From NCBI RefSeq assembly GCF_037935975.1, contig NZ_CP149817.1, positions 2,542,001 through 2,606,000 on the forward strand: 64,000 bases of DNA. Direction: 5' to 3'. The notes beneath the pieces are model-generated. The model made no database searches. It was not told the origin of the DNA and was given only the letters and a program-made list of their open reading frames with translations. Both the position numbers and the translations under genes were made by a program. Positions 1-10,027 of this stretch are shown here, one piece after another. The DNA comes from Teredinibacter turnerae (GTDB lineage: Bacteria > Pseudomonadota > Gammaproteobacteria > Pseudomonadales > Cellvibrionaceae). Positions within the stretch are counted from its first letter, which is position 1. The number at the start of each line of letters is the position of its first letter.

Positions 1-3000
1 GCACCAATGTGCACCTGGTTATTGAAAGTGCACCCCCGGTTGACGCGAGTACCCAGAATGCCATTCGAGGTGAAAAACCACACCGCGACCGACAGCATCA
101 CATGTTGTTGCTTTCGGCCAAGTCTCCACAGTCTCTGCGAGATCTCACCCGCCGCTATCAGCAATGCTTTGCCAAGACCAACGCCGATTTTGCCGATCTT
201 TGCTACAGCGCCAATACTGGCCGTGCCAAATATCCCTATCGTGCCGCGCTAATTGCAAAAGACTGTACCGATGCGCGGATGCAGGCCGCAGCTATGCTCG
301 ACACCAATGCGGAACCTGCACGGCAGCTTGGGGGCCGTAAAAAAGTCGCTTTTCTGTTTTCAGGGCAGGGCGCTCAATACGTCGGGATGGGGCGTGAACT
401 GTACGCGAGCTCAACGGTATTTCGTGATCATTTCGACCGCTGTGCTGCGCTTATCGATACGCAACTGGGGTGTGACCTAAAAGCCATAATGTGGCCAGCG
501 GAAGCGGATGAAGATAGATCCACCGCCATGCTGAACCAAACGCTTTACACCCAGCCCGCATTGTTTGCACTTGAGGTCTCACTGGCCCGGTTGTGGCTCT
601 CCTGGGGTGTGAGTCCCACATTATTGATAGGCCACAGTGTTGGTGAATTTGCAGCCGCCTGTATTGCGGGAGTCTACTCTCTCGATGATGGCATAAAGCT
701 TATTTGCGCGCGCGCTCGGCTGATGTCCTCGCTACCTGGCGGTGGCAAGATGGCCGCGGTTGAAATGAGTGGCGATGATATTCAGCCTTACTTATCAACT
801 TACCCAGGTCGTATTTCAATCGCAGCGGTTAATTCACCGCGCCAGGTTGTTATTTCCGGTGAAGGTCCGGCCATAGACGAACTGACCGGGCGACTAGTGG
901 AAGAGGGGCGAACGGTGACGGCGTTGGATGTTTCCCACGCGTTCCATTCGGATTTAATGCAGCCAATGCTCGCCAGCTTTCGCGAAGTCGCAGAGCAGGT
1001 CAGCTACAAGGCTCCAGCTATTGCGGTGCTTTCTAATGTGAGTGGTACATCGGCCGGTGCCGCTATGGCGAGCGCCGACTATTGGGTTTCCCACGTTTGC
1101 GCGAGTGTCTTGTTTTATCGCGGTATCGAGCAGGCTCAGCAGATGGGCTGCCAGTACTATATAGAGATTGGGCCGAAGCCGGTGTTGTTGGGCATGGCGC
1201 AGGACTCTCTCTCGGGCGACGCGGTATTGCTTCCTAGCTTGCGGTATCGCCACAGCGAGTGGCAGACGTTGTTGCGCAGTGTTGGTGACGCATTTGTTCA
1301 TGGCCACGACTTTAACTTTGCCGCTCTGGATAACGATTTTTCTCGCAGTCGCGTTCCGCTGCCAGGCTATCCCTTTGAGCGCACGGCATACTGGCTCAGC
1401 GGGCCAACCGTATCTCGCTACCAGGAGCCAAGCCGCGATACTCAATCCCTGGCGGAAAGCGTGCCGACAAACGGGCACCCGCTCATCGGTACGAAACTCG
1501 TATTGCCTTTCCAAAACAGTCAGCGATACCAACAAACACTCCGTGTAAATCAGCCTCCTTACATGGCCGATCACAAATTGTTTGATGGTGTTTTGGTGGC
1601 GGCTGCATCCCACTTGTCTGCGTTATTGTCCGCTGCAAAAGACCACGGCAACGGCAGCACCAGTTGTTTAACCGACGTGGTGTTTCTGAAACCCATGGTG
1701 CTGCGGGAGCACGTGCCTCTGCACATGCAGTTGATTGTGACCCCAATGGACGGTCAAAGCGCTTCCGTAGAGCTGGTGAGCTTTCAAGCAGAAGACCTGG
1801 ATGGTGACAACATTGCGCGTAACGTAGTGGCTAAGTTTCGGGCTGCGGGAACAGCTGAATCGTCTGCAGAGACCAGCGTACTTAAGCAGTCATTGCAGCA
1901 CCGTTTTCCCAAACCGACCCTTGGCGAAGAGTTCTATCGCACCGTTGGCACGGGCTTTAGTTTTGGTGATCGCTTCAAGTGTATGAAAGCTGCCTGGCAG
2001 GGCGAAAACGAAGCGTTGTGTGAGATTAAATCGGCGCGAGAACTCCTGGCCCTGGACGCAGCTGTCGCTGAGTACGAAATCTACCCCGGCATGCTGGATG
2101 CCTGTTTCCAGTTACTGGGAGGCCTGATGAATCGCCGTATTAACACGGCGGATCAGACTTATGTGCCTTTCAGCGTTGCTGAACTCAACTTTAATCATGC
2201 ACTTGCCCTGGATGAGCCGCTCTGGTGCTACGTCAAGCTGCATAACGAGGGCGCTGAGGAAGACGCAGCCAGCCTGCGCGGCGATTTAGTGTTGTGGCAG
2301 GGTGAATCCCGGGTTATCGCCCGTATCTCGAATTTCGAATTTAAGATGATCCGCAATGAGGTCATGCGTGCTTCGATGGGGGTTGCAGCCCCCCGTGATT
2401 ATTACTGTATCGATTGGGAGACCAAATCGAGAGCGCCATCGGTGTCGGCAACCGTCACCAGCGAAGAGGTCTGGCTGATATTTTCCGACGGGGATGCAGT
2501 AGCCGAGGATGTCAGCCGCCGCGCAAGAGATGCTGGTGTTCGCTGTATCACAGTAAGTCGCGGCGAGAATTTCCTGGCCCAGGGAGATAGTTATTGTGTT
2601 AATTCCCTGAGTAAATCCGATTTCTTATCCCTGGCTCAGGCGATCAAAGACGAGCAGGGTATTGCCACAGTTGATCGGATTATTTACTTGTGGCCTCAAG
2701 GTACAGGGGCCCAGGAACAACCTTTACAACCGCTACTGTATGGTGCCTGCGGCGGGTTAATACACTGGCTTCAGGTTCAGGATGAAAGCGGGCTTAGCAG
2801 TGACCGTAAACCGACCAAAGTCACGCTTGTTTCTCGCAATGCGCAGTCCGAAAGCGCGAGTACGCCAGCAGAGTCGCTGGTCGGCGGGGCCATGTGGGGC
2901 TTTGGCAATGCATTGCGGTTGGAGCGCTCGGATCTCGAGTGCGTCAATATTGATCTGGCCGTCGAGGAGTCTGAACCCGCAGCAGGTCTGCTTGACGCCC

Positions 3001-4334
3001 TGTGGCTGGAACTGGCGGCTGACGATAACGAACCGCGTGTACTACTGGCTGGTGAGCTGCGAAGCGTCGCCCGACTGCAAAGCTGTAAGCTGGACGCGGC
3101 CCCAGCCAAGGCGCCTGCAATTCATGGCAGTTGCGCTTATCTGGTCACTGGTGCAATGGGCGGTTTAGGGCGGGCATTACTGCCTTGGTTGGTGACCGCG
3201 GGAGCAGAGCAGCTGATCATCCCAATGCATCGCGCGCTCAAGCCCGATGAGTCTAAATGGCTGGCAGAACTCGGTGCAGAGGTAACGATAATCCCGGCTG
3301 ATATTGCCAGCAGTGACGGTGCGGATGCTATCTCTGTGGCGCTTCGTCAATTAAGGCTCCCACTGGCTGGGGTGTTTCACCTCGCGGGGCGGGTACACGA
3401 TCAGGCCATGAACCAAATGGATTGGTCGAGCTTTCAACACGTGCTCGAAGCCAAGGCCATAGGCGGTTGGCAACTGTTGAATGTGCTCAGCAATTTGCCC
3501 GACCGCAAGGCGCTGGAGTTTGTCCTGTTGTTTTCTTCTGCATCAGCCACTTTGGGTTCGGCCGGGCAACTGAATTACGCCAGTGCCAACGCCTTTCTTG
3601 ATCGACTGGCCAGCGTTGGTCGCGCTGAGGGAATGCCGTTTACCAGCATCGCCTGGAGCCTTTGGTCGGGCGAGGGTATGGGCAGTGATGATGGCCTGGT
3701 ACAGCGACTCAAGCGATCCGGCCTATCGCCTATCGCTGTCGCCGATGGCCTGGAGATATTGACCGAAGTTATTGCATCGAGGCCGCTTCAAGTGAGCGTT
3801 ATTCCAGCCCACTGGCAGGACTACGTGCACAGTTACTGCAACAACCAGGTCCCCACCTTTTTATCTCGCCTGGTGAGCCCGAACCAAAAACTCGTAGCGA
3901 CGACTAGTGGTGCGGTTGATGAGCGCGCCTTCGCACAGGAGATAGCGGCGTTGCCCGAAGCTGCGCGCCCGAAGGCGGTGCTCGATGCGGTATTGAAGGA
4001 GATTGCGCGGGTGATGTCTTTCAATACCAGCGCCGGTTTCGACGTGGAGCGCCCACTGCAGGAAGTGGGCATGGACTCGTTAATGGCGGTTGAAATTCGA
4101 AATGGCCTGGGTCGGTTACTCGCGACCACGCTGCCCACAGCAACGCTATTTAAATACCCAACAGCCAAGGCGCTGGCGGAGTTTCTACTTCAGGATTATC
4201 TCCAGAATGACCAGGAAACTACGGAGGCACAGCCCGAGGATAAAGACACACAAGCCGAAGCATTGTTGAACCTGGATAGGCTCGGAGAGCTTTCCGACAG
4301 TGAAATTGATGCTCTCCTGGATAATGTTTCCTAG
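1..4334 (+). CDS. Type I modular PKS, partial: (KS end)-AT-DH-KR-ACP
   Basis: Polyketide synthase module whose 5' end is outside the window. The reading frame is open from base 1, and its first residues (TNVHLVIES) are the normal C-terminal end of a ketosynthase, so the KS lies to the left. Counting from the GTG at 9, the AT runs about 110-465, with nucleophile Ser210 in GHSVGE and a malonyl-type HAFH at 310-313. The DH has His522 and Asp697 (LDACFQ). Its His motif reads HKLFDGVLVA, so the usual Gly and Pro of HxxxGxxxxP are Asp and Ala. The KR has GAMGGLG near 1048 and Tyr1190; VHD replaces the B-type LDD. The ACP has Ser1357 in GMDSL. The acidic tail ending LSDSEIDALLDNVS looks like a docking segment. 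The next gene starts 2 bp after the stop. Expected product of this module: a 2,3-enoyl chain extended by malonate. Confidence 0.95.
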   Translation, partial: TNVHLVIESAPPVDASTQNAIRGEKPHRDRQHHMLLLSAKSPQSLRDLTRRYQQCFAKTNADFADLCYSANTGRAKYPYRAALIAKDCTDARMQAAAMLDTNAEPARQLGGRKKVAFLFSGQGAQYVGMGRELYASSTVFRDHFDRCAALIDTQLGCDLKAIMWPAEADEDRSTAMLNQTLYTQPALFALEVSLARLWLSWGVSPTLLIGHSVGEFAAACIAGVYSLDDGIKLICARARLMSSLPGGGKMAAVEMSGDDIQPYLSTYPGRISIAAVNSPRQVVISGEGPAIDELTGRLVEEGRTVTALDVSHAFHSDLMQPMLASFREVAEQVSYKAPAIAVLSNVSGTSAGAAMASADYWVSHVCASVLFYRGIEQAQQMGCQYYIEIGPKPVLLGMAQDSLSGDAVLLPSLRYRHSEWQTLLRSVGDAFVHGHDFNFAALDNDFSRSRVPLPGYPFERTAYWLSGPTVSRYQEPSRDTQSLAESVPTNGHPLIGTKLVLPFQNSQRYQQTLRVNQPPYMADHKLFDGVLVAAASHLSALLSAAKDHGNGSTSCLTDVVFLKPMVLREHVPLHMQLIVTPMDGQSASVELVSFQAEDLDGDNIARNVVAKFRAAGTAESSAETSVLKQSLQHRFPKPTLGEEFYRTVGTGFSFGDRFKCMKAAWQGENEALCEIKSARELLALDAAVAEYEIYPGMLDACFQLLGGLMNRRINTADQTYVPFSVAELNFNHALALDEPLWCYVKLHNEGAEEDAASLRGDLVLWQGESRVIARISNFEFKMIRNEVMRASMGVAAPRDYYCIDWETKSRAPSVSATVTSEEVWLIFSDGDAVAEDVSRRARDAGVRCITVSRGENFLAQGDSYCVNSLSKSDFLSLAQAIKDEQGIATVDRIIYLWPQGTGAQEQPLQPLLYGACGGLIHWLQVQDESGLSSDRKPTKVTLVSRNAQSESASTPAESLVGGAMWGFGNALRLERSDLECVNIDLAVEESEPAAGLLDALWLELAADDNEPRVLLAGELRSVARLQSCKLDAAPAKAPAIHGSCAYLVTGAMGGLGRALLPWLVTAGAEQLIIPMHRALKPDESKWLAELGAEVTIIPADIASSDGADAISVALRQLRLPLAGVFHLAGRVHDQAMNQMDWSSFQHVLEAKAIGGWQLLNVLSNLPDRKALEFVLLFSSASATLGSAGQLNYASANAFLDRLASVGRAEGMPFTSIAWSLWSGEGMGSDDGLVQRLKRSGLSPIAVADGLEILTEVIASRPLQVSVIPAHWQDYVHSYCNNQVPTFLSRLVSPNQKLVATTSGAVDERAFAQEIAALPEAARPKAVLDAVLKEIARVMSFNTSAGFDVERPLQEVGMDSLMAVEIRNGLGRLLATTLPTATLFKYPTAKALAEFLLQDYLQNDQETTEAQPEDKDTQAEALLNLDRLGELSDSEIDALLDNVS

Positions 4335-4336
4335 CC

Positions 4337-7300
4337 ATGAAAGATTTTCTCGAAAAAATTAAAACGCTCTCGGCGAAACAGGTCATGTTGCTGGCAGTTC
4401 AGCAGCAAAAACAGCTGACCGCACTTAATGACATGCGGACGGAACCCATCGCAATTATCGGCGCGTCCTGCCGAATGCCGGGAGGGGTTAACGACCTGGA
4501 CAGCTATTGGCAGTTGCTTGTCGAAGGAAGGGAAGGCGTTCGTGAAATGGTTGATGAACGTTGGGATATGGCCCGTTTTTACGATGCTGACCCCACCGCA
4601 GCAGGGAAAATGTATACCAAGCGACTAGGCCTGCTGGACGACGTGGAGGGGTTCGATGCGGAGTTCTTTGGTATAGCGCCCCGTGAGGCAGAGCGCCTCG
4701 ATCCGCAGCAACGACTGTTGCTGGAAACCAGCTGGCACGCGCTGGAGAATGCTGGGCAGGCACCGAGAGACCTGGTCGGCTCTAATACTGGCGTTTTTCT
4801 CGGCATCTGCAACCCAGACTACACTAACCTGCGCACTGCGCTGGCGAATACCCAGGGCTACGACACCATCACGGCCTACGACGGTACCGGCACCACTTTT
4901 AGCGTGGCCGCTGGCCGTATCGCTTATGCGTTGGGTTTGCAAGGCCCATGCTTCTCGATAGATACCGCTTGTTCGTCATCGTTGATCGCCATTCATCAGG
5001 CCGCGCAATGCTTGCGCAACGAAGAGTGTGGTCTCGCGTTGGTGGGCGGCGTGAACCTGATTCTCGACCCGGTCACTTCCATTATTTTCTCCAAAGCCAA
5101 TATGCTTGCCCCGGATGGCCGTTGTAAAACCTTCGATGCCGCTGCCGATGGCTATGTGCGCGGTGAGGGCTGTGGGGTGCTGGTTCTCAAACGATTGCGC
5201 GATGCTCAGGCTGATAACGACCGCATTCTCGCCGTGGTGCGCGGTTCGGCGCTGAACCAAGATGGCCACAGCCAGGGCTTGACTGCCCCCAACGAGAAAG
5301 CACAAGTCGAGGTATTAAAAAGCGCGCTCAAGGCGGCGCAACTCACGCCTGCCGACATCGACTACATTGAAGCCCACGGTACCGGTACCTCCCTTGGTGA
5401 CCCTATAGAAATGGGCGCTATTGCCACGGTATTTGGCAAGGATGAACGCCAAAAGCCGCTGTATGTTGGCTCGGTTAAGACCAATATTGGCCATACCGAG
5501 GCTGCGGCAGGTATTGCAGGAGTGCTCAAAGTGGTCGCATCGCTCCAACACGAGACCATACCTCCGCACCTGAATTTTAACGACCCAAGCCCAATGGTGT
5601 CGTGGGACACTATGGCGGTTGAGGTCCCGCGCGAGTCGGCGTCCTGGCAGCGCAACGGCAAACCGCGTTACGCCGGTGTCAGCTCGTTTGGTTTTGGCGG
5701 CTCCAACGCTCATGTCATTCTCGAAGAAGCGCCGCAGGAAATTGTGGCTGCCGCTAAACCTGAACGTGCAAATCATTTATTAACGATTTCCGCCAAGACA
5801 GAGCAGGCATTCAAGGCACAGCTAACGCAATCTGCCGCCAGTGCCGGTTCGCTGGGTGAGAATGACTTGGCCTCTCTTTGTTATTCCGCCAACACCGGAC
5901 GTAACCATTTTCTTTATCGTCAGGCCTTTGTTTCCCGCGACCTGCAAGAACTGCAGGCACAGTTGAACGAGGCCTGCACAGCACCAGCCCCTTTGCTTGC
6001 CACGCATGGTATGGAGCCTGGCTTTCTCTTTAGCGGCCAAGGTTCGCAGTACCGCGGGATGGGTAAGGGGCTGTACCAGAGCCAGCCGGTGTTTCGCGGG
6101 GTAATAGACGAGTGTGACGCCCTGTTTAAAGGCACTCTTGAGTATTCACTTATCGATGTACTCTGGGGTGACGACGAGACGCTTATTAATGAAACCCAGT
6201 ACACCCAACCGGCGCTGTTCGCGCTGGAAATGGCCCTGGCCCGCCTGTGGGAAAACTGGGGGATAGTGCCGGGGGCGGTCATTGGCCACAGCGTTGGCGA
6301 ATACGCGGCCGCCTGTTTTAGCGGCGTGTTCAGTCTCGCCGACGGTCTAAAACTGATCGCTGCGCGTGGCCGGTTAATGGCTGAGTGCTGTGAGCGCGGC
6401 GCCATGAGTGCAGTGTTTGCCCCGGTGGATACCGTGGAAACCCTGTTGGTGAACTACGGCGGTCAGCTGGCAGTAGCGGCCATCAATGGCCCGCAAAGCA
6501 CGGTGGTGTCCGGCGAGCAAAGCGCGCTGAACGACTTTCTGGCCGAACTGGAAAGCAAGGGCATCAGTTATCAGACGTTGAGTGTCTCTCACGCCTTCCA
6601 CTCGCCAATGATGGCGCCCATGCTGGACGCTTTTGCCGAAGTGGCCCGCAGCATAGACTATCAGCGTCCACGCCTGAGTATTATTTCCAACCTGACAGGT
6701 CGAGCAGAAACTGATGTTCTGGCGACGGCAGACTACTGGATAGAGCACGTGAGCGCGCCGGTTAAATTCGGCCAGGGTTTTGATGTGTTGGTGGAGCAGG
6801 GCATGCAAACCCTGCTGGAAATTGGCCCAGGTGCGACGCTGTTGGGGCTCGGAAGGCGGGCGCTGGAATCTCGGGACGACACCTTGCAAGGCTATGCCTG
6901 GCTAAACTCGCTGCGCCCCGGGCACGACGACGAAGCGGTGATGCTGCAAAGCCTGGCGCAACTGTACAGCCGAGGTTGCACCGTGGATTGGCAGGCCTTT
7001 GATGCTCCGTTTAACCGCCGTCGAATCACTTTGCCAGGTTATCCTTTTCAGCACGAGCGTTATTGGTTGCCGCAACCACAGTTAGGCGGCCTTGAAGGGG
7101 TTGGAGGTTTGGTTGCCAAATCCCCAGCGATCGCGGCGAGCCACCCACTGCTAGGCGAGCGGCTGGCAGCTGCTTTCTCTCGGGAAGTCTATTTTCAAAA
7201 CGCACTTGAAGTCGCCCGCCCCGATTATATGGAGCAGCATCGGCTGTTCGGTCTGCCTGTGGTGGCGGGTGCTTCCCACATCGCCACGTTTTTGGAGGCA

Positions 7301-10027
7301 GCGCAACGGTATTTTAAAAATTCCGCACTGAGCCTGAGCCAAATCGAGTTTCGGCAACCGCTGGTGTTGCCTGAAGACAAAGCAGTATGCGTACAAGTGA
7401 TGCTAACGCCACAGCGCGATTGCGACACCTCGGTCGACGCGCAACTCATGAGCCTGATTGACGGCGGCGATCCCGCAGACCCTTTAGCCTGGAAGGTGCA
7501 CGTAGTTGCCACTATTGCGGCGTTGCAGGCGGACGCGAAAACGCCGGTTGCGCCGTTGACGCTCAAGTCGGCCATGGCCAGTTGGTCCACCGATGAAACT
7601 TCCAGCGATTTCTACCAACGCTTTTGGGATAAAGGCTATACCGTTGGCGATAAATTCCGTTGGCTGGGTGAAGGCTGGCGGTGTGAGCGTCAAGCATTGC
7701 GGCGGCTCGACACTAAAAATCGCGATGAGCTTGCGGAAAGCTATCTCTTTTATCCCGGTTTGCTCGATGCCTGTTTCCAGGTGATCGACTGCAGCCGAAA
7801 CCGCGGTGATTTAGAGGAAGAACAAAACAGCCTCTACATTCCTGCGTTGATTCAGGGACTTACTCTCTACCGATCGCCGCGAGCAGAAGAAACACTCTAC
7901 TGCTACGCGCAACTGAGCAACGATAGTCATGAAGGCGAGGACAGCAAAATTGTCGGCGACCTCTGGCTGGTAAACGAAGCTGATGAGTTAATAGCCAGCA
8001 TAAACGGCTTCGAAGGTCGCCGTTCAACCAAGTTGGCACTGGAGAATGCCCTGAGCGCCCTGCGCCCGAGCGCAAACACAGCCGAGTTAAGCTACGGCCT
8101 GAATTGGCAGAAAATCACTCAACCGCAGACTGCTGAGCTAGCTCTTGTTGGGCCGGTGGCGGTGTTTGCCGATGACCAGCCAACCTGTAAAAACATCTTG
8201 GCAGAGTTACAGGCTGCCGGGGTAGAGCACTGCATTATTCGTGCAGGTGACGAATTTAAAGAACAGCACAACAGCCTGGAGTTGAACCCTGCTGAACCTG
8301 AGCAGATGGAACAACTAATTGTGGCGCTGGAGCAGGGGCAGTCAAAGCCCTGGCATATTCTCTATTTCTGGGGCATGGGCGCAACGATTGAACCGGGCAT
8401 GTCTTCCGCCGCTATACAGCAGCTCGAGAAGCCGGTATGGCGAAATCTTCTTCGGCTCCTGCAACGCGCTGCCGGTCTTACGATTAAGGGGCTGCACGTC
8501 GTTACCCAGGGAGCCTTTGCGGTTTCAGACTCAGGCTTGTCCTCAGCCAAAAACAAGGCTGAAGATAAGCACAAAGTGCAACCGCTGCAACAGTTGCTTT
8601 GGGGGATGGTGCGAAGTGCCCAGGTTGAGTTGTCTACGCTGCCACTCGCGCTTATCGACCTCACAAATGCTACGCAAAATGTCCTGCCAGCGGTGCTTCA
8701 CGCCCTGACCGAGCCAACAGAAAATCAGTTGCGAGTCGCTGACGGCGAGTTACTGGCGCCTCGTTTACAACCTGCTTCTCTATCTGTAGCTGCCACTGGT
8801 GAGGTGATTGACCCAGCTAAATGCTATCTCATTACCGGCGGGCTGGGCGGTCTCGGTCTCCAGCTTGCCCACTGGCTGGTGGAGCAAGGCGCAGTTCAAC
8901 TCGTGTTACTGGGCCGCTCCGCACCCAAAGCCGAAGCGCAGGTTCAGCTAGACCAGCTGGCAGCACGCGCCGAGATTCTCTGCTTACAGGCGGATGTAGC
9001 CTGTTGCGATCAGCTGCAAGGCGTTTTCGAGCGCATAGCTTGTGACTGTCTGCCGCTGGGCGGAATTTTTCATGCGGCCGGTGTGCTGGATGACAGTTTT
9101 ATCGATCAGATGGACGAAGCACGCTTTGCCAAAGTGACAGCGCCCAAGATACTCGGTGCCTGGAATCTACACCTGCTGAGTTCCCATTTACCACTCGACC
9201 ACTTTGTCGGTTTCTCCTCGATCACCTCAGTTCTGGGGTCACAAGGACAGACGAACTATGCGGCTGCGAACGCTTTTCTGGATGGCCTTATCGCCATGCG
9301 CCGTGCTGAAGGGCTAGCCGGGCTCAGCATCAACTGGGGGCCTTGGGGAGAAGGCGGAATGGCAGCACAACTGGATGAACGCTATCAGCAGCGGTTGAAA
9401 GATATCGGCCTGTCCCCCTTGAGTCAGGCTCAGGGCATGGCTGCTCTGGGGCAATGGATGCAGTCGGACGGCGCCTCGCAGGTCATGGTGGCCGATATCC
9501 GGTGGCCGGAATTCCTCACGCAGTTTAACGGCACTGTGCCAGGCCTTTTAGCCCAAATGGGCAGTGCTGTACAAAACGCTGTTGTACAACCCCGCTTTCA
9601 CGCCGAGTTAATGGCGCTACCGGCAGAGGAACAGCCTCAGGCGCTGGCAAACCACGTACATGAGACTCTGGCTAAGGTCTTGGGTTTTGATAATCCCAAA
9701 AAGATCGGTGCACGCGACCGCTTCTTCGACCTGGGGCTGGACTCACTGCTGGCCCTTGAGATGAAGTCCCGCCTGGAGAAAGACCTCAATACCAAGCTGA
9801 GCGCCACCTTGATCTTTGACTACCCCAATTTCGAAGCGCTGAACAGCTATCTACAGGCACACATTCTTGGTGCTGCGGCAATCGATGAGGGCGATGAGAC
9901 CGGGGCTTCCATGGAGGACATGCTGCAAAGTTCCGAGTCACAAAACCTGAATGACATGGACAGCGATGAGCTGAACGCCTTGCTGGGCAACAAGCTGGAC
10001 CGCCTCAGTTCGTTACTGGATGAGTAG
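4337..10027 (+). CDS. Type I modular PKS: KS-AT-DH-KR-ACP
   Basis: Complete single-module polyketide synthase of 1896 residues. An N-terminal helical docking segment (about 1-33) precedes the KS, whose triad is Cys212 (DTACSSS), His347 (EAHGTGT) and His386 (NIGH). The AT has Ser652 in GHSVGEYAAA and HAFH, predicting malonyl-CoA. The DH has His968 (HRLFGLPVVA, the motif Pro replaced by Ala) and Asp1144 (LLDACFQ). The KR has GGLGGLG near 1502, an intact LDD (B-type, D-hydroxyl expected) and Tyr1641. The ACP has Ser1803 in GLDSL. There is no ER, so the module should leave a double bond; after the preceding module this would give a conjugated diene. The tail is acidic and helical (DELNALLGNKLDRLSSLLDE), again docking-like. 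The AT-coding DNA is almost identical to that of the next gene. The next start codon follows the stop directly. Confidence 0.97.
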   Translation: MKDFLEKIKTLSAKQVMLLAVQQQKQLTALNDMRTEPIAIIGASCRMPGGVNDLDSYWQLLVEGREGVREMVDERWDMARFYDADPTAAGKMYTKRLGLLDDVEGFDAEFFGIAPREAERLDPQQRLLLETSWHALENAGQAPRDLVGSNTGVFLGICNPDYTNLRTALANTQGYDTITAYDGTGTTFSVAAGRIAYALGLQGPCFSIDTACSSSLIAIHQAAQCLRNEECGLALVGGVNLILDPVTSIIFSKANMLAPDGRCKTFDAAADGYVRGEGCGVLVLKRLRDAQADNDRILAVVRGSALNQDGHSQGLTAPNEKAQVEVLKSALKAAQLTPADIDYIEAHGTGTSLGDPIEMGAIATVFGKDERQKPLYVGSVKTNIGHTEAAAGIAGVLKVVASLQHETIPPHLNFNDPSPMVSWDTMAVEVPRESASWQRNGKPRYAGVSSFGFGGSNAHVILEEAPQEIVAAAKPERANHLLTISAKTEQAFKAQLTQSAASAGSLGENDLASLCYSANTGRNHFLYRQAFVSRDLQELQAQLNEACTAPAPLLATHGMEPGFLFSGQGSQYRGMGKGLYQSQPVFRGVIDECDALFKGTLEYSLIDVLWGDDETLINETQYTQPALFALEMALARLWENWGIVPGAVIGHSVGEYAAACFSGVFSLADGLKLIAARGRLMAECCERGAMSAVFAPVDTVETLLVNYGGQLAVAAINGPQSTVVSGEQSALNDFLAELESKGISYQTLSVSHAFHSPMMAPMLDAFAEVARSIDYQRPRLSIISNLTGRAETDVLATADYWIEHVSAPVKFGQGFDVLVEQGMQTLLEIGPGATLLGLGRRALESRDDTLQGYAWLNSLRPGHDDEAVMLQSLAQLYSRGCTVDWQAFDAPFNRRRITLPGYPFQHERYWLPQPQLGGLEGVGGLVAKSPAIAASHPLLGERLAAAFSREVYFQNALEVARPDYMEQHRLFGLPVVAGASHIATFLEAAQRYFKNSALSLSQIEFRQPLVLPEDKAVCVQVMLTPQRDCDTSVDAQLMSLIDGGDPADPLAWKVHVVATIAALQADAKTPVAPLTLKSAMASWSTDETSSDFYQRFWDKGYTVGDKFRWLGEGWRCERQALRRLDTKNRDELAESYLFYPGLLDACFQVIDCSRNRGDLEEEQNSLYIPALIQGLTLYRSPRAEETLYCYAQLSNDSHEGEDSKIVGDLWLVNEADELIASINGFEGRRSTKLALENALSALRPSANTAELSYGLNWQKITQPQTAELALVGPVAVFADDQPTCKNILAELQAAGVEHCIIRAGDEFKEQHNSLELNPAEPEQMEQLIVALEQGQSKPWHILYFWGMGATIEPGMSSAAIQQLEKPVWRNLLRLLQRAAGLTIKGLHVVTQGAFAVSDSGLSSAKNKAEDKHKVQPLQQLLWGMVRSAQVELSTLPLALIDLTNATQNVLPAVLHALTEPTENQLRVADGELLAPRLQPASLSVAATGEVIDPAKCYLITGGLGGLGLQLAHWLVEQGAVQLVLLGRSAPKAEAQVQLDQLAARAEILCLQADVACCDQLQGVFERIACDCLPLGGIFHAAGVLDDSFIDQMDEARFAKVTAPKILGAWNLHLLSSHLPLDHFVGFSSITSVLGSQGQTNYAAANAFLDGLIAMRRAEGLAGLSINWGPWGEGGMAAQLDERYQQRLKDIGLSPLSQAQGMAALGQWMQSDGASQVMVADIRWPEFLTQFNGTVPGLLAQMGSAVQNAVVQPRFHAELMALPAEEQPQALANHVHETLAKVLGFDNPKKIGARDRFFDLGLDSLLALEMKSRLEKDLNTKLSATLIFDYPNFEALNSYLQAHILGAAAIDEGDETGASMEDMLQSSESQNLNDMDSDELNALLGNKLDRLSSLLDE
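6014..7036 (+). repeat. Near-identical AT-domain repeat, copy 1
   Basis: This 1023-bp stretch encodes the whole AT core of the second visible PKS. It aligns without gaps (constant offset 5769) to 11783-12805 in the third PKS, with scattered mostly silent mismatches. I see about four amino-acid differences (EYSL/ESSL, WENW/WESW, NDFLA/NDLLA, GYAW/GYVW). Identity falls off sharply at both ends, at EPGFLFSG and at RRITLP, which are AT domain borders. This is the pattern of recent duplication or gene conversion of one domain. Confidence 0.93.
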
